A stretch of 64,000 bases of DNA from Mucilaginibacter xinganensis (GTDB taxonomy: Bacteria > Bacteroidota > Bacteroidia > Sphingobacteriales > Sphingobacteriaceae), in contig JAMFSA010000194.1 of assembly GCA_026225055.1 (NCBI GenBank), positions 62,001-126,000 of the forward strand, given 5' to 3'. Below are positions 8,296 to 16,910 of this stretch, in pieces. Under the pieces are notes generated by a model. The model saw only the letters and a program-made list of their open reading frames with translations, did no database searches and was not told where the DNA came from. How positions within the stretch are numbered: the first letter of the stretch is position 1; every line of letters begins with the position of its first letter. The position numbers and the translations under genes were made by a program.

Positions 8296-8348
8296 TTTGT
8301 TGTTGAATTGATTACCGATAAAATACAAATTATTGCTATTTGTTTCAG

Positions 8349-8735
8349 CTATTTCCGCGTACTTTTCCATGCCCAATAAACCAATAAGGGCTGAAACAAC
8401 AATCTGGCAAAGCGTTTCTCATCTGTATCCAGTCCAAACGCCGAACGGCGGTGTGTAAATTGAGCCATATTGCCGGGAAAGACCGCGGTGAAGAACAAGG
8501 CCGCTACAATGCCAACCTTTGGGCGTTGGCTTTTAGGTGCCAATGCGGTGGCGCTGCCCAAAGCGATCTCGGCGATCCCGCTGAACACCACCGTATCATC
8601 TTTCTTTAACGGCACCCAGTTTGGCACTTGTGCGCGGAAGTCGCGACGAGCGAAACTCAAATGGCTAATGCCAGCAAATAACAATGCGCCGCCCAAAACG
8701 ATGCGGGCTGCAGTTTTTATCGTTTCTTCTTTCAT
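8349..8735 (-). CDS. DoxX-family membrane protein
   Basis: 128 residues with four predicted membrane helices: IVLGGALLFAGISHL, a second around GIAEIALGSATALA, VGIVAALFFTAVFPGNM, and LLFQPLLVYWAWK. The Ile-Ser-His-Leu and Pro-Gly-Asn patterns fit the DoxX/DoxD-like family linked to quinone-dependent redox reactions. It is upstream of the PQQ sugar dehydrogenase in the same direction. Confidence 0.82.
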   Translation of the reverse strand: MKEETIKTAARIVLGGALLFAGISHLSFARRDFRAQVPNWVPLKKDDTVVFSGIAEIALGSATALAPKSQRPKVGIVAALFFTAVFPGNMAQFTHRRSAFGLDTDEKRFARLLFQPLLVYWAWKSTRK

Positions 8736-8939
8736 ACTTGATCAACAATACCTATCGCATTTTGTTGACCGGGACAAAAAGTAGTTATCCGGACCAGGCC
8801 CTTAATCAAATTCATTTTCCAAAGTCAGTACCTGCCCCTCATAACGCTCCTTCATCGTCACCATATTCATCCTGACCTTCGTATTGGTCACCAGCGCTTA
8901 AAAATGACCAGTCCGCCGCGACCCCTGTTGAAATCAAAG

Positions 8940-9482
8940 TCAAATATCCTGGTTCCCAAAATACGCATCCCCGTGCTTTTCCGTAATCGCCGAAAACAGC
9001 AACGGATAGGCCACGACCCCATCGCAAATCTCCGCAAGTAATCCCTGCAGCCGCTCATTTCCCATCTGCGCCGCCAACAACCGCAGCAGCCGGAAGGAAA
9101 TCATAGCGGCGCTTTCCGCCGTTTGCAGATAAAACAACACCGCCAAATCACGAAACACTGGCCCGGCAAACTGTCCGTAAATAGTGGCATAATCGCTTTC
9201 CATCAGTTCCGTCAATTCATCACAACCCGTCATTGCAGGCACGCTATCCATTAACAGGTAAATGCCATAAAGCCGGGCCAACTGTTGTTCCACCGACAAC
9301 TGTGTTTCCACCAAGGCAACTTGTAAACCGGCAAAATCTGACTGTCCGATGAGGTCCTGAAGGCGCTCTGAAATATGCGACCGCACGCAGTAGATTCGGT
9401 TCAAATGCCGGATAGCCAGTGTCCTGAATTGTTCAGGGCTCGACGGTAATCCGTGCTGCCGCTCATCTTGGAATGCTTTCAT
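8940..9482 (-). CDS. Possible DUF892 (YciE-like) helical-bundle protein
   Basis: 180 residues, all-helical. The stretch RHLNRIYCVRSHISERL resembles the start of DUF892/YciE proteins (L-x-x-I-Y-x-A-E), a ferritin-like four-helix family often induced by stress, and several further helices follow. The expected metal-binding Glu/His pairs are not clear, so the assignment is tentative. GC content is higher than in its neighbours. The divergent Crp/Fnr gene begins 182 bases away and may control it. Confidence 0.45.
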   Translation of the reverse strand: MKAFQDERQHGLPSSPEQFRTLAIRHLNRIYCVRSHISERLQDLIGQSDFAGLQVALVETQLSVEQQLARLYGIYLLMDSVPAMTGCDELTELMESDYATIYGQFAGPVFRDLAVLFYLQTAESAAMISFRLLRLLAAQMGNERLQGLLAEICDGVVAYPLLFSAITEKHGDAYFGNQDI

Positions 9483-9664
9483 GATGAATAGAGATTTATT
9501 GTTGAATAAAAATAGATAGGGTAAGCTGTATATTTATCAGATTATATCAGTCCCTGGGGTGATATATGTCAGGTTTTTATTTTTTGTAACTTTAACCTAT
9601 AAGCTTAAAGGGTATATTTCCTATCGATCGCTGGAACTTTGACACGCCGTCTGTTCTGGGTGTT

Positions 9665-10306
9665 TTGTCGGCTGGCGATCACGACCGCTTATTCCGCAAC
9701 GGGAGCCAGCACAGGTACCAGCGCGGGGAAGCCTTATTCAAAGAAGGGACCGTGCCCGCCTTGATCTTCCTGGTGGTTAGCGGAAAGATCAAAAAATACA
9801 AAGTCGATCAGAATGGGAAGGAACAGATCATTTACGTAGCCAACAAAGGTGAGCTGATCGGCTACCATGCCATATTATCTGCTGAACGCTATCCGGATTC
9901 TGCTGCCGCGATGGAAGCCAGCGAGGTCTTTTTTATCCCCTCTGCGGACTTCCTGTTCACCATTGCCAATTGCCCCAACTTCGCCCAGCGCCTCCTGAAG
10001 GCCCTGAGCCATGAGTTCACCGTGCTGGCCAACAGCATTTCTGTAATGGGGCAACGGAACGCGCCCGAAAGACTGGCTATCGCCCTGATCGTGCTCCGCG
10101 AAAAATACAAAGATGAATACGCCGGAGATCAGCACATCTCCATGACCGTTTCAAGGGCCGATCTGGCCCATTTTGCCGGTATAGCCGAAGAGAACGTCAT
10201 CCGGCTATTAAAGGAATTCAAAGAAGAAGGCATCCTCAGTACCGATGGCCGGAAAATTAAAATTATTGACATTAAGTTGCTGGTTAAAAGAGCAAATTAT
10301 AAATAA
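9665..10306 (+). CDS. Crp/Fnr-family transcription regulator
   Basis: About 213 residues. The cyclic-nucleotide-binding fold is seen in YQRGEALFKEG, then GEQ-type core GKEQIIYVANKGELIG, and the C-terminal winged HTH in VSRADLAHFAGIAEENVIR. No Fe-S cysteines are present, so it is Crp-like rather than an oxygen sensor. The start is uncertain: no ATG exists in this frame; a TTG at 9665 is used, yet readable protein (R-W-N-F-D-T-P) continues upstream to a stop at 9593, so the true start may be non-standard or the 5' end altered. A Bacteroidota-like promoter could lie near 9585-9600. Confidence 0.85.
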   Translation: MSAGDHDRLFRNGSQHRYQRGEALFKEGTVPALIFLVVSGKIKKYKVDQNGKEQIIYVANKGELIGYHAILSAERYPDSAAAMEASEVFFIPSADFLFTIANCPNFAQRLLKALSHEFTVLANSISVMGQRNAPERLAIALIVLREKYKDEYAGDQHISMTVSRADLAHFAGIAEENVIRLLKEFKEEGILSTDGRKIKIIDIKLLVKRANYK

Positions 10307-10327
10307 CATATCATCCAGCCCATATAT

Positions 10328-11479
10328 TTATTCGCCTGCGGCCACCACAGCAATACCACTAGCCTCTCCATCAATGGCGGTTGGCAGGGTAACCGCCTTC
10401 CCATTCTTCCAATAAGTGGGAAACTCAGGCCCAAATTGTAGGGGTCCTTGTTCAAAAATGTACCCAGATACATAGATATCGTCACCAACGGCAACCATAC
10501 CCGTTGGTTGTGTGATTATACCACGATTAGGTAAGGGATTGATATTCACCGAAAGGCTGACGAAGATATTATTCATCCAATACGCGCCGGCGGTTCCTGC
10601 CGGATCTGTCCTGATCGCCACGCAAATGCCTTTATCACTCAGTGCCAAAGCGTAAGACTGGTTGCCGGCAGCTGTTGCAATAGAAAAAACGCTCCCATTT
10701 TTCCAGTAAATGGCTCCGCGGGTGTAGTTTATCGGATTATCCAAACTAAAGGACTCATCATATCCTGAGATATAAATATCGTTATCCTGCACCACAATAC
10801 CGGTTGCTAAGGTCCTGTCCGTGCCTCCGGCTGGGTTTACGGCAACCAATGGTATTCCGCTGCTATTTTTCCAAAAAGAGGCAACGACAAAATCCCCCCC
10901 AATATCAGTTGATTCACCCACAGTGTAAACATCACCTCCAGATACAGCTATCGCGTTAATCATACTATGGTAGATTTCATATGAGTAAACTGATTTAATA
11001 GTGGGCAGTAACACCGCACTACCGTTTTTCCAGTAAGTAGCCAGTTCCTGATACATATTCGCACTGCGGGCCCATACATTGGTGTAACCGCCGACATAGA
11101 CATCGTTCCCCACTACAACGATTGATGTCGCAGCACCTTTTCCCAATACTACCAGGTTACCATTTTTCCAATAAACTGCGTTTAGGATCCCGTTTATCAT
11201 TTTTGAGCCTGACACATAAATATCTTTTCCGCTGATTACAATTCCTGTGGCTTTGGTGGAATCTTCAGACGGTGCAAGGTGTATTTCCACCCCATTCTTC
11301 CAGTAAGTTGCTACATTATTAGCTGCATCAGCTGTGGGTGATGTCTCGATAGTGGTGCCTGACACATATATATCAGGACCAGGCTTTGTTTTCACTGGTT
11401 GCACGGACGGCTCAGATTTTTTACAGGAAACAAAAATAAAGAGCAATATGACGACAAAATACCATCGGTTTAGGTTCAT
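10328..11479 (-). CDS. Lipoprotein with seven YWKNG repeats (likely beta-propeller)
   Basis: 383 residues starting with a lipoprotein signal (LLFIFVSC, Cys about 19) and then KKSE. Seven repeats of about 45-55 residues each carry a version of TYWKNG followed by a short strand and G-x-D-I-Y-V-S-G; one is degenerate (YWMNN) and one WKNS. Seven repeats suggest a seven-bladed propeller on the cell surface or periplasmic face of a membrane. Such repeats occur in Sphingobacteriaceae extracellular proteins, but function is unknown. It converges with the Crp/Fnr gene. Confidence 0.75.
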   Translation of the reverse strand: MNLNRWYFVVILLFIFVSCKKSEPSVQPVKTKPGPDIYVSGTTIETSPTADAANNVATYWKNGVEIHLAPSEDSTKATGIVISGKDIYVSGSKMINGILNAVYWKNGNLVVLGKGAATSIVVVGNDVYVGGYTNVWARSANMYQELATYWKNGSAVLLPTIKSVYSYEIYHSMINAIAVSGGDVYTVGESTDIGGDFVVASFWKNSSGIPLVAVNPAGGTDRTLATGIVVQDNDIYISGYDESFSLDNPINYTRGAIYWKNGSVFSIATAAGNQSYALALSDKGICVAIRTDPAGTAGAYWMNNIFVSLSVNINPLPNRGIITQPTGMVAVGDDIYVSGYIFEQGPLQFGPEFPTYWKNGKAVTLPTAIDGEASGIAVVAAGE

Positions 11480-11772
11480 GAGACGAAGATAAAAAAAAAC
11501 AGGTCAACGTCAATGCGCGTATTCTTTAATGATCAACGCTGACGCTGGCTACGTGCTTCCTGTCTGTCTTTCCTACTTTCCCATTCAACAAATTGATTAA
11601 TGGGCAGAACTGATCAATGTCAATATTGTGGATCGCTGCGACATAAACAGCTTGGTCAGCGTGCTTGCCAAACAATGCCTTTAGCGCATGCCTGTCTTTT
11701 TTCCGAATCTTTTTCCCACAAGTTCCTCACATTCATTACGCAGATTTGCAGGAGTTGGATGTAGATAGTTTT
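11480..11772. other. Intergenic region without a supported gene
   Basis: About 290 bases between the propeller lipoprotein and the SpeD promoter. A minus-strand frame open for about 65 codons (11526-11722) reads like protein but has no start codon; it may be a remnant. Confidence 0.4.
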
Positions 11773-11802
11773 TTTGTCATTCCTATTTTTTTTATACATT
11801 TA
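11773..11802 (+). promoter_or_regulatory. Candidate Bacteroidota promoter of the polyamine operon
   Basis: TTTG (11773-11776) and TACATTTA (11795-11802) are spaced by 18 bases and resemble the TTTG/TAnnTTTG consensus of the Bacteroidota housekeeping sigma factor. The start codon is 19 bases further, with a six-base inverted repeat (AGGATT/AATCCT) between. Confidence 0.5.
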
Positions 11803-11820
11803 AGGATTGATTAAATCCTA

Positions 11821-12174
11821 ATGCCTTATACACCCGGTTTACACCTTCTTTCTGAATTTACTTCTGAAAATATTGAATTACTGAACAGCAGTTTAAAGTT
11901 TCGCGATTTTTTATCCGGCGCGATCACTGAACACCAGTTAAATAAAGTAGGCGAAGTATGGCACGATTTCGAGGGCGGTGGCTTCACTGCTGTAGTTTGC
12001 CTTACCGAATCGCACATCTCCATACATACTTGGCCCGAATATAATCTGGCTACCTTTGATGTTTTCCTATCCAATTATCAGCATGTAAATGATGGTAAAG
12101 CGAGAAACCTTTATGACAGTATTATCGATTTTTATGATGCTACCGAACTCCAAAAAAACGAAATAAAACGCTGA
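11821..12174 (+). CDS. speD: SpeD-like pyruvoyl decarboxylase (AdoMet decarboxylase family)
   Basis: 117 residues, the size of the class 1b bacterial/archaeal enzyme. TESHISIHTWPE contains the self-cleavage site: Ser64 after Glu63 would become the pyruvoyl group, with His69 assisting. AdoMet decarboxylase supplies the aminopropyl donor for spermidine synthesis. One catalytic residue differs: after the conserved Asp80 the usual D-x-F-T-C-G reads D-V-F-L-S-N, so the proton-donor Cys position holds Ser84. Some SpeD relatives are known to have turned into arginine or ornithine decarboxylases, so substrate is open. It opens a six-gene operon, 4 bases before the DUF4178 gene. Confidence 0.85.
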   Translation: MPYTPGLHLLSEFTSENIELLNSSLKFRDFLSGAITEHQLNKVGEVWHDFEGGGFTAVVCLTESHISIHTWPEYNLATFDVFLSNYQHVNDGKARNLYDSIIDFYDATELQKNEIKR

Positions 12175-12178
12175 ATGT

Positions 12179-13564
12179 ATGGCTACTGTTAACCTTAAAG
12201 CTTTCCCCGAGCCCAAGCAGCTGTATTGCCCGCATTGTGCAAAGCCGGTAACCTTGTATGACCCTGAAGGCAGCGAATACCTGGTGTGCCCTTCATGCAA
12301 TTACTACCTGCATTATATTGATCATCAGCATTTGCAGAGTCAATATTCTATAGCGCCAATTAAGTACGAGCATATCCTTGATCCGGGCTCAATTGGTACT
12401 TTAAAAGGCACGGAATACAAGGTACTGGCCTACATGGAGAAAAGGGAAGCCGGTACTGCTTATGATTGGCGCGAGTATATGCTGTACAGCTTTACCAAAG
12501 GCTACGCTTTCCTGGCCGAGTATAATGGCCACTGGAGCTTTATTGCAGGCATGCAGCATTTTCCGGAGCTAAAAGACGCCATGCTTGATGGCACTGCCGC
12601 AACGTTAAACGATGTGGACTATCTTGAATTTAACCGCTACACGCCCGAGATCACCGCGCTTACTGGTGAGTTCGACTGGGATGCTTATGACGAAAAAATC
12701 TCGGCACGTGAGTTCGTCAGTGCGCCATGGATGCTGGTACGCGAAAAGAATAAAACAAACCCTAAGATAATTGATTGGTACCTTGGCGAATATATTACCC
12801 CGCAGGAAATAGCCGACGGGTTTAAGATTACGACCGAAAAATTCCCGGAGCAGGCAGATATAGGCGCTAACCAGCCCAACCCTACCCGGAAAAAATATTT
12901 GCAAACCTTACGCATAAGTATAGCGGCCGCTGTAATCATGGTAGTTATACAAGTACTGTGTGCAGTTCTGCGGCCGTCCCAAACAATCATGTCTCGTTCT
13001 GTTCCCTTATTGCCGCCACCTGTGGCAAAAACAGATAGCGCCAGAAAGGACAGCGCGGCAGCAACCAGCAGTTTACCGGGTGGTACCTATGAATTTCAGC
13101 CACAACGCACCTCATCATTTATCATCAGCAACGGGCCAGCCCCACTGGACGTTTATTTATCAGACCAAATAGATAATAACTGGATGGAGGCAACGGTTGA
13201 ACTGGTAAGCGAAAAGGATAACCAAACATGGGATGTATCTCAGGAAATAGAATACTACCACGGCTATGAGGATGGTGACAGCTGGAGTGAAGGTTCAACA
13301 AATGGCACGATAACTATTGATGATGTGCCCCCGGGCACTTATCACCTTAATATATACCCTTATGCCGGTATGGCAGCGGCGCAAGATATTGATATGGTGG
13401 TAACAGCAAATGTTATACTTTGGCAAAATATAATAGTTACCCTATTGGTGCTGGCGCTGGCACCACTGGCCTTCTGGTATTTTCAGCGTCGTTTTGAAGT
13501 GAACAGATGGATGAACAGTGATTTTTCACCTTACAATAAAAGCACAAGCAGTGATGATGATTAA
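12179..13564 (+). CDS. DUF4178 membrane protein with zinc ribbon
   Basis: 461 residues. An N-terminal zinc ribbon has CPHC (17-20) and CPSC (37-40). The DUF4178 domain follows, with G-T-L-K-G-T-E-Y-K-V-L and YDWREYMLYS as its signature strands. Two membrane helices, about 247-266 and 415-438, enclose a roughly 150-residue loop rich in beta-type segments. DUF4178 proteins recur beside SpeD/SpeE-like enzymes and small membrane proteins and are predicted to act in a membrane-linked polyamine system; mechanism unknown. The gene lies between speD and a small membrane protein whose start overlaps its stop. Confidence 0.8.
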   Translation: MATVNLKAFPEPKQLYCPHCAKPVTLYDPEGSEYLVCPSCNYYLHYIDHQHLQSQYSIAPIKYEHILDPGSIGTLKGTEYKVLAYMEKREAGTAYDWREYMLYSFTKGYAFLAEYNGHWSFIAGMQHFPELKDAMLDGTAATLNDVDYLEFNRYTPEITALTGEFDWDAYDEKISAREFVSAPWMLVREKNKTNPKIIDWYLGEYITPQEIADGFKITTEKFPEQADIGANQPNPTRKKYLQTLRISIAAAVIMVVIQVLCAVLRPSQTIMSRSVPLLPPPVAKTDSARKDSAAATSSLPGGTYEFQPQRTSSFIISNGPAPLDVYLSDQIDNNWMEATVELVSEKDNQTWDVSQEIEYYHGYEDGDSWSEGSTNGTITIDDVPPGTYHLNIYPYAGMAAAQDIDMVVTANVILWQNIIVTLLVLALAPLAFWYFQRRFEVNRWMNSDFSPYNKSTSSDDD

Positions 13565-13751
13565 GAATTTATTAAGTGATTTTAAAACAATGATAGGGTA
13601 CGGTTGCGCGGTTGTGGCACTGCTTATCTTTTTTACCTGGTCAACATTTACAGGCTCTAAGTTTTTCCCCGACGGCAATATTCAAAAAAACGCGGGTTAT
13701 AAAGGTGTTGTACCTCATTCGGGCTACGGCGTACGGTTTTATCATAAGTAA
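13554..13751 (+). CDS. Small single-pass membrane protein in polyamine operon
   Basis: 65 residues from ATGATG at 13554, overlapping the DUF4178 stop. One membrane helix (GYGCAVVALLIFFTWSTF) is followed by a Gly/His/Tyr-rich tail. Its place resembles that of the small DUF350-type proteins in related operons, but it is shorter and has only one helix. It ends 8 bases before the SpeE-like gene. Confidence 0.65.
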   Translation: MMIKNLLSDFKTMIGYGCAVVALLIFFTWSTFTGSKFFPDGNIQKNAGYKGVVPHSGYGVRFYHK

Positions 13752-13759
13752 TAAGTGCA

Positions 13760-15268
13760 ATGCATAAACGTTTATCTATTCTTCTACTGATCTCTGTTTT
13801 TATTATCGCCACTTGTGGCCTTATTTATGAGCTGATCTCAGGCACACTGGCCAGCTACCTGCTGGGCGATTCGGTTACCCAGTTTTCCACCATCATCGGG
13901 GTTTACCTGTTCTCAATGGGAGTTGGCTCCTGGATATCAAAATATTTTGAAAAAAACCTGCTTACGTGGTTCATCCGTGTAGAGATATTGGTGGGCCTTG
14001 TGGGCGGCACCAGCTCTACTATATTGTTTATGGTGTTTGAAAGTGTTAGCTCATTCCGCATTGTGCTTTATGGGCTCATCTCTTTTACCGGGATCCTGGT
14101 AGGGCTTGAGATCCCTTTATTAATGCGTATACTGAAGGACCGCTTTGAATTTAAGGACCTCGTGTCAAAAGTATTTACCTTTGATTACATTGGCGCGCTT
14201 ATCGCTTCGCTTGTTTTTCCTTTACTGCTTATCCCTTATATGGGGCTGATCAAAACCGCGTATCTTTTCGGCATGCTTAATGTTCTGGTGGCGCTAATCA
14301 CCTGCATCATATTTAAAAGCGAAGTAAAAGGCGTAAAGTATTTAAAAAGTGCAGCCATTATCAGTTTGCTATTTCTACTGGCAGGTTTTATTTATTCTGA
14401 AAAGATCACCAGCCTATCAGAAAGCCTGAGTTATAGCGACCCTATCATTTTTTCAAAAAGCACGCTGTATCAGCGCATCATCATCACCAAAAAAGGCCGC
14501 GATCTGCGTTTGTTCCTGAACGGGAATTTACAATTCAGTTCGGTTGATGAATACCGTTATCATGAAGCGCTGATCCACCCGGTGTTACAAGCCTTGCCCA
14601 ACGCAAAAAACATTTTGGTAATGGGTGGCGGCGACGGGCTGGCAGTACGCGAGATACTTAAATATCCGCAAATAGAAACAGTAACCCTTGTAGATCTCGA
14701 CAAGGAAATGACCCGGCTTTTCCGCACCAATGATATGCTGGTTAAACTTAACCGCGGGGCATTTTTATCACCCAAAGTAACGGTTATCAATGCCGATGCC
14801 TTTTCATGGGCAAGGGCACAAAAACGTACTTATGATGCCATTATTGTTGATTTCCCCGACCCTTCAAACTACTCGGTAGGTAAGTTATATACCAACACAT
14901 TTTATGGTATTGTTAAACGCTTACTGGCACCGCAAGGCATCATGGTTGTGCAGTCTACATCTCCGTTTGTAGCACCAAAATCATATTGGACGGTTGACAA
15001 AACCCTGCAATCTGTCGGATTTCATACCGTACCTTATCATGATTATGTGCCTTCCTTCGGCGAATGGGGATATATCATGGCCATGCGGCAAAATACGTAT
15101 ACCGTACCCGATCATTACCTGGCTGGGCTAAAGTTTATGTCGAAACAATGCCTTGAGCAGATGCTTTTCTTCCCAAAGGATATGGCCCGTGTGCCTGCAT
15201 CGGTAAACAGACTCAACAACCAGATTTTGGTTAAATATTTTGAAGATGAGTGGTCAGTTGTTCAATAA
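13760..15268 (+). CDS. speE: Membrane-fused spermidine-synthase-like aminopropyltransferase
   Basis: 502 residues. The N-terminal about 215 residues hold six or seven membrane helices (first: LLLISVFIIATCGLIYELI). The C-terminal Rossmann domain is of the spermidine synthase family: VMGGGDGLAVREIL binds decarboxylated AdoMet, VDLDKEM follows, and DAIIVDFPDPSN carries the catalytic-loop aspartates. The enzyme would transfer an aminopropyl group to a polyamine or other amine at the membrane. Membrane-fused forms are common in bacteria and often work on non-standard substrates. It is in operon with SpeD and DUF4178; the next start lies inside its last codons. Confidence 0.88.
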   Translation: MHKRLSILLLISVFIIATCGLIYELISGTLASYLLGDSVTQFSTIIGVYLFSMGVGSWISKYFEKNLLTWFIRVEILVGLVGGTSSTILFMVFESVSSFRIVLYGLISFTGILVGLEIPLLMRILKDRFEFKDLVSKVFTFDYIGALIASLVFPLLLIPYMGLIKTAYLFGMLNVLVALITCIIFKSEVKGVKYLKSAAIISLLFLLAGFIYSEKITSLSESLSYSDPIIFSKSTLYQRIIITKKGRDLRLFLNGNLQFSSVDEYRYHEALIHPVLQALPNAKNILVMGGGDGLAVREILKYPQIETVTLVDLDKEMTRLFRTNDMLVKLNRGAFLSPKVTVINADAFSWARAQKRTYDAIIVDFPDPSNYSVGKLYTNTFYGIVKRLLAPQGIMVVQSTSPFVAPKSYWTVDKTLQSVGFHTVPYHDYVPSFGEWGYIMAMRQNTYTVPDHYLAGLKFMSKQCLEQMLFFPKDMARVPASVNRLNNQILVKYFEDEWSVVQ

Positions 15269-16910
15269 ATCGCAAACCAGCCGTCGCACATTTTTGCTCC
15301 GTGCCGGATTGCTCACGGCGGGTATATTACTGAACGGCTGTTTACGTAAACTGGGCGGTCGCAAGGCTGATTATGCACATATCACCGGAAATCTGCGTGG
15401 CCCGAATGCCAAAGCGGGACATATGCTGCGCGATAAAGTTCCTTTGCCCTCACCTACCGGAACATCTACAGTAAAAACATTAATTATAGGCGGCGGCATC
15501 TCCGCTTTATCGGCTGCCCGCTGGCTTAAAAACAATGGAGAAACCGATTTTAAAGTAGTAGAGTTAGAAGACCATGCCGGTGGAAATGCTTTTTTCGGCA
15601 CCAACGCCGTTTCTTCCTATCCTTTGGGTGCGCATTATATTACGCTGATCAACAACGAAGACAAAAAGCTCATTGATTTTTTGCAGGAGACACAGGTAAT
15701 CACCCATTTTGATGACAAGGGCCTCCCCTTTTATAATGAATATTATTTGTGTTTTGATCCAGAGGAGCGCCTGCTCATCAACGGGCACTGGCAAAATGGT
15801 ATAGTACCAGATTTTGGTGTACCTGATGCCGACCGCCGCCAAATAGAGCGTTTCTTTAAAATGGTAACACAATACCAGCAGGCCAAAGGCAATGATGGCA
15901 AATATGCTTTTACCATCCCCATTGATGAAAGCTCGGCTGATGAGACTTACCGCAAACTGGATAATATATCTTTTACAGATTATTTAAAGGCGGAAGGGTT
16001 TGATTCGCCTTACCTGCTCTGGTACCTCGATTATTCGTGCAAGGATGATTATGGCAGGCATGCTAAAGATGTTTCGGCCTGGGCCGGGTTGCATTATTTT
16101 TCATCGCGGAGAGGTAAAGCTGCAAATGCCGAGCCTAACTCTGCCATTACCTGGCCCGAAGGTAATGGCTGGCTCATGAAACAATTACGTAACCAAATCA
16201 GCGATCATCTGCTAACCTCGCACATGGTTTATTCAGTCGGCTTGGGCCAAAATAATGTGCAGGTTAAAGTAATGGATCTTGCTAAAGGCACTACATCGCT
16301 CATTATCGCCGAAAATGTGATCATGGCCTCGCAGCAGTTTGTTAATCAGAAGTTGTTAACCGGCATAACACGCCCGGGTGTAGATTATAGCCGGATGAAT
16401 TATGCCCCCTGGCTTATTGCCAATATTACCGTTGATAAATTACCATCGCCAGAAAAAGGAATGGTGCTCTGCTGGGATAATGTGGCTTACGGGCAACCAT
16501 CAGTAGGCTACGTTAATGCCAACCAGCAAGACCTGAAATTGATTGAAGAAAAGAAGGTATTGACCTATTATTTGCCACTTTGCGATAAGGAGCCACGGCT
16601 TTCGCGACTAACTGCTTACAGCAGGACCTACGACCAGTGGCTCGATATCATCATCCCCGAGCTGGAACAAATGCACCCCGAGATCACTCCGCATATCGAA
16701 CAGATCGATCTCTGGTTGTGGGGGCATGGAATGATCAGTCCGGCGGTAGGTTATATTTGGGGCGAAACCCGCAGACAGGCAAAAGAGCCCATTGCCGACC
16801 GGATATTCTTTGCCCATACCGATCTTAGTGGGATCTCGTTATTCGAGGAAGCTTTTCACCATGGTATTAATGCTGCGCAACAGGTTATCAATAAATACCA
16901 TGGCGCATAA
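15240..16910 (+). CDS. Tat-exported FAD-dependent (amine-oxidase-like) oxidoreductase
   Basis: About 556 residues; a second ATG two codons later is equally good. The N-terminus has a twin-arginine signal (S-R-R-T-F-L-L) and a hydrophobic stretch ending L-L-N-G-C, so it may be a Tat lipoprotein. The Rossmann site TLIIGGGISALSAARWL is followed by VVELEDHAGGN, typical of FAD amine oxidases and phytoene-desaturase-like enzymes. Later V-x-G-Y and C-terminal FAD-closing segment (FAHTDLSGISLFEEAF) fit. In this operon a polyamine-oxidising or polyamine-derived lipid-modifying role is reasonable. The start overlaps speE by 29 bases and the end overlaps the next gene by 11. Confidence 0.82.
   Translation: MKMSGQLFNKSQTSRRTFLLRAGLLTAGILLNGCLRKLGGRKADYAHITGNLRGPNAKAGHMLRDKVPLPSPTGTSTVKTLIIGGGISALSAARWLKNNGETDFKVVELEDHAGGNAFFGTNAVSSYPLGAHYITLINNEDKKLIDFLQETQVITHFDDKGLPFYNEYYLCFDPEERLLINGHWQNGIVPDFGVPDADRRQIERFFKMVTQYQQAKGNDGKYAFTIPIDESSADETYRKLDNISFTDYLKAEGFDSPYLLWYLDYSCKDDYGRHAKDVSAWAGLHYFSSRRGKAANAEPNSAITWPEGNGWLMKQLRNQISDHLLTSHMVYSVGLGQNNVQVKVMDLAKGTTSLIIAENVIMASQQFVNQKLLTGITRPGVDYSRMNYAPWLIANITVDKLPSPEKGMVLCWDNVAYGQPSVGYVNANQQDLKLIEEKKVLTYYLPLCDKEPRLSRLTAYSRTYDQWLDIIIPELEQMHPEITPHIEQIDLWLWGHGMISPAVGYIWGETRRQAKEPIADRIFFAHTDLSGISLFEEAFHHGINAAQQVINKYHGA

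Noticed and set aside
11526..11722. Open minus-strand stretch of about 65 codons
   Set aside because: No start codon and unknown sequence; kept only as a possible remnant in the intergenic note.
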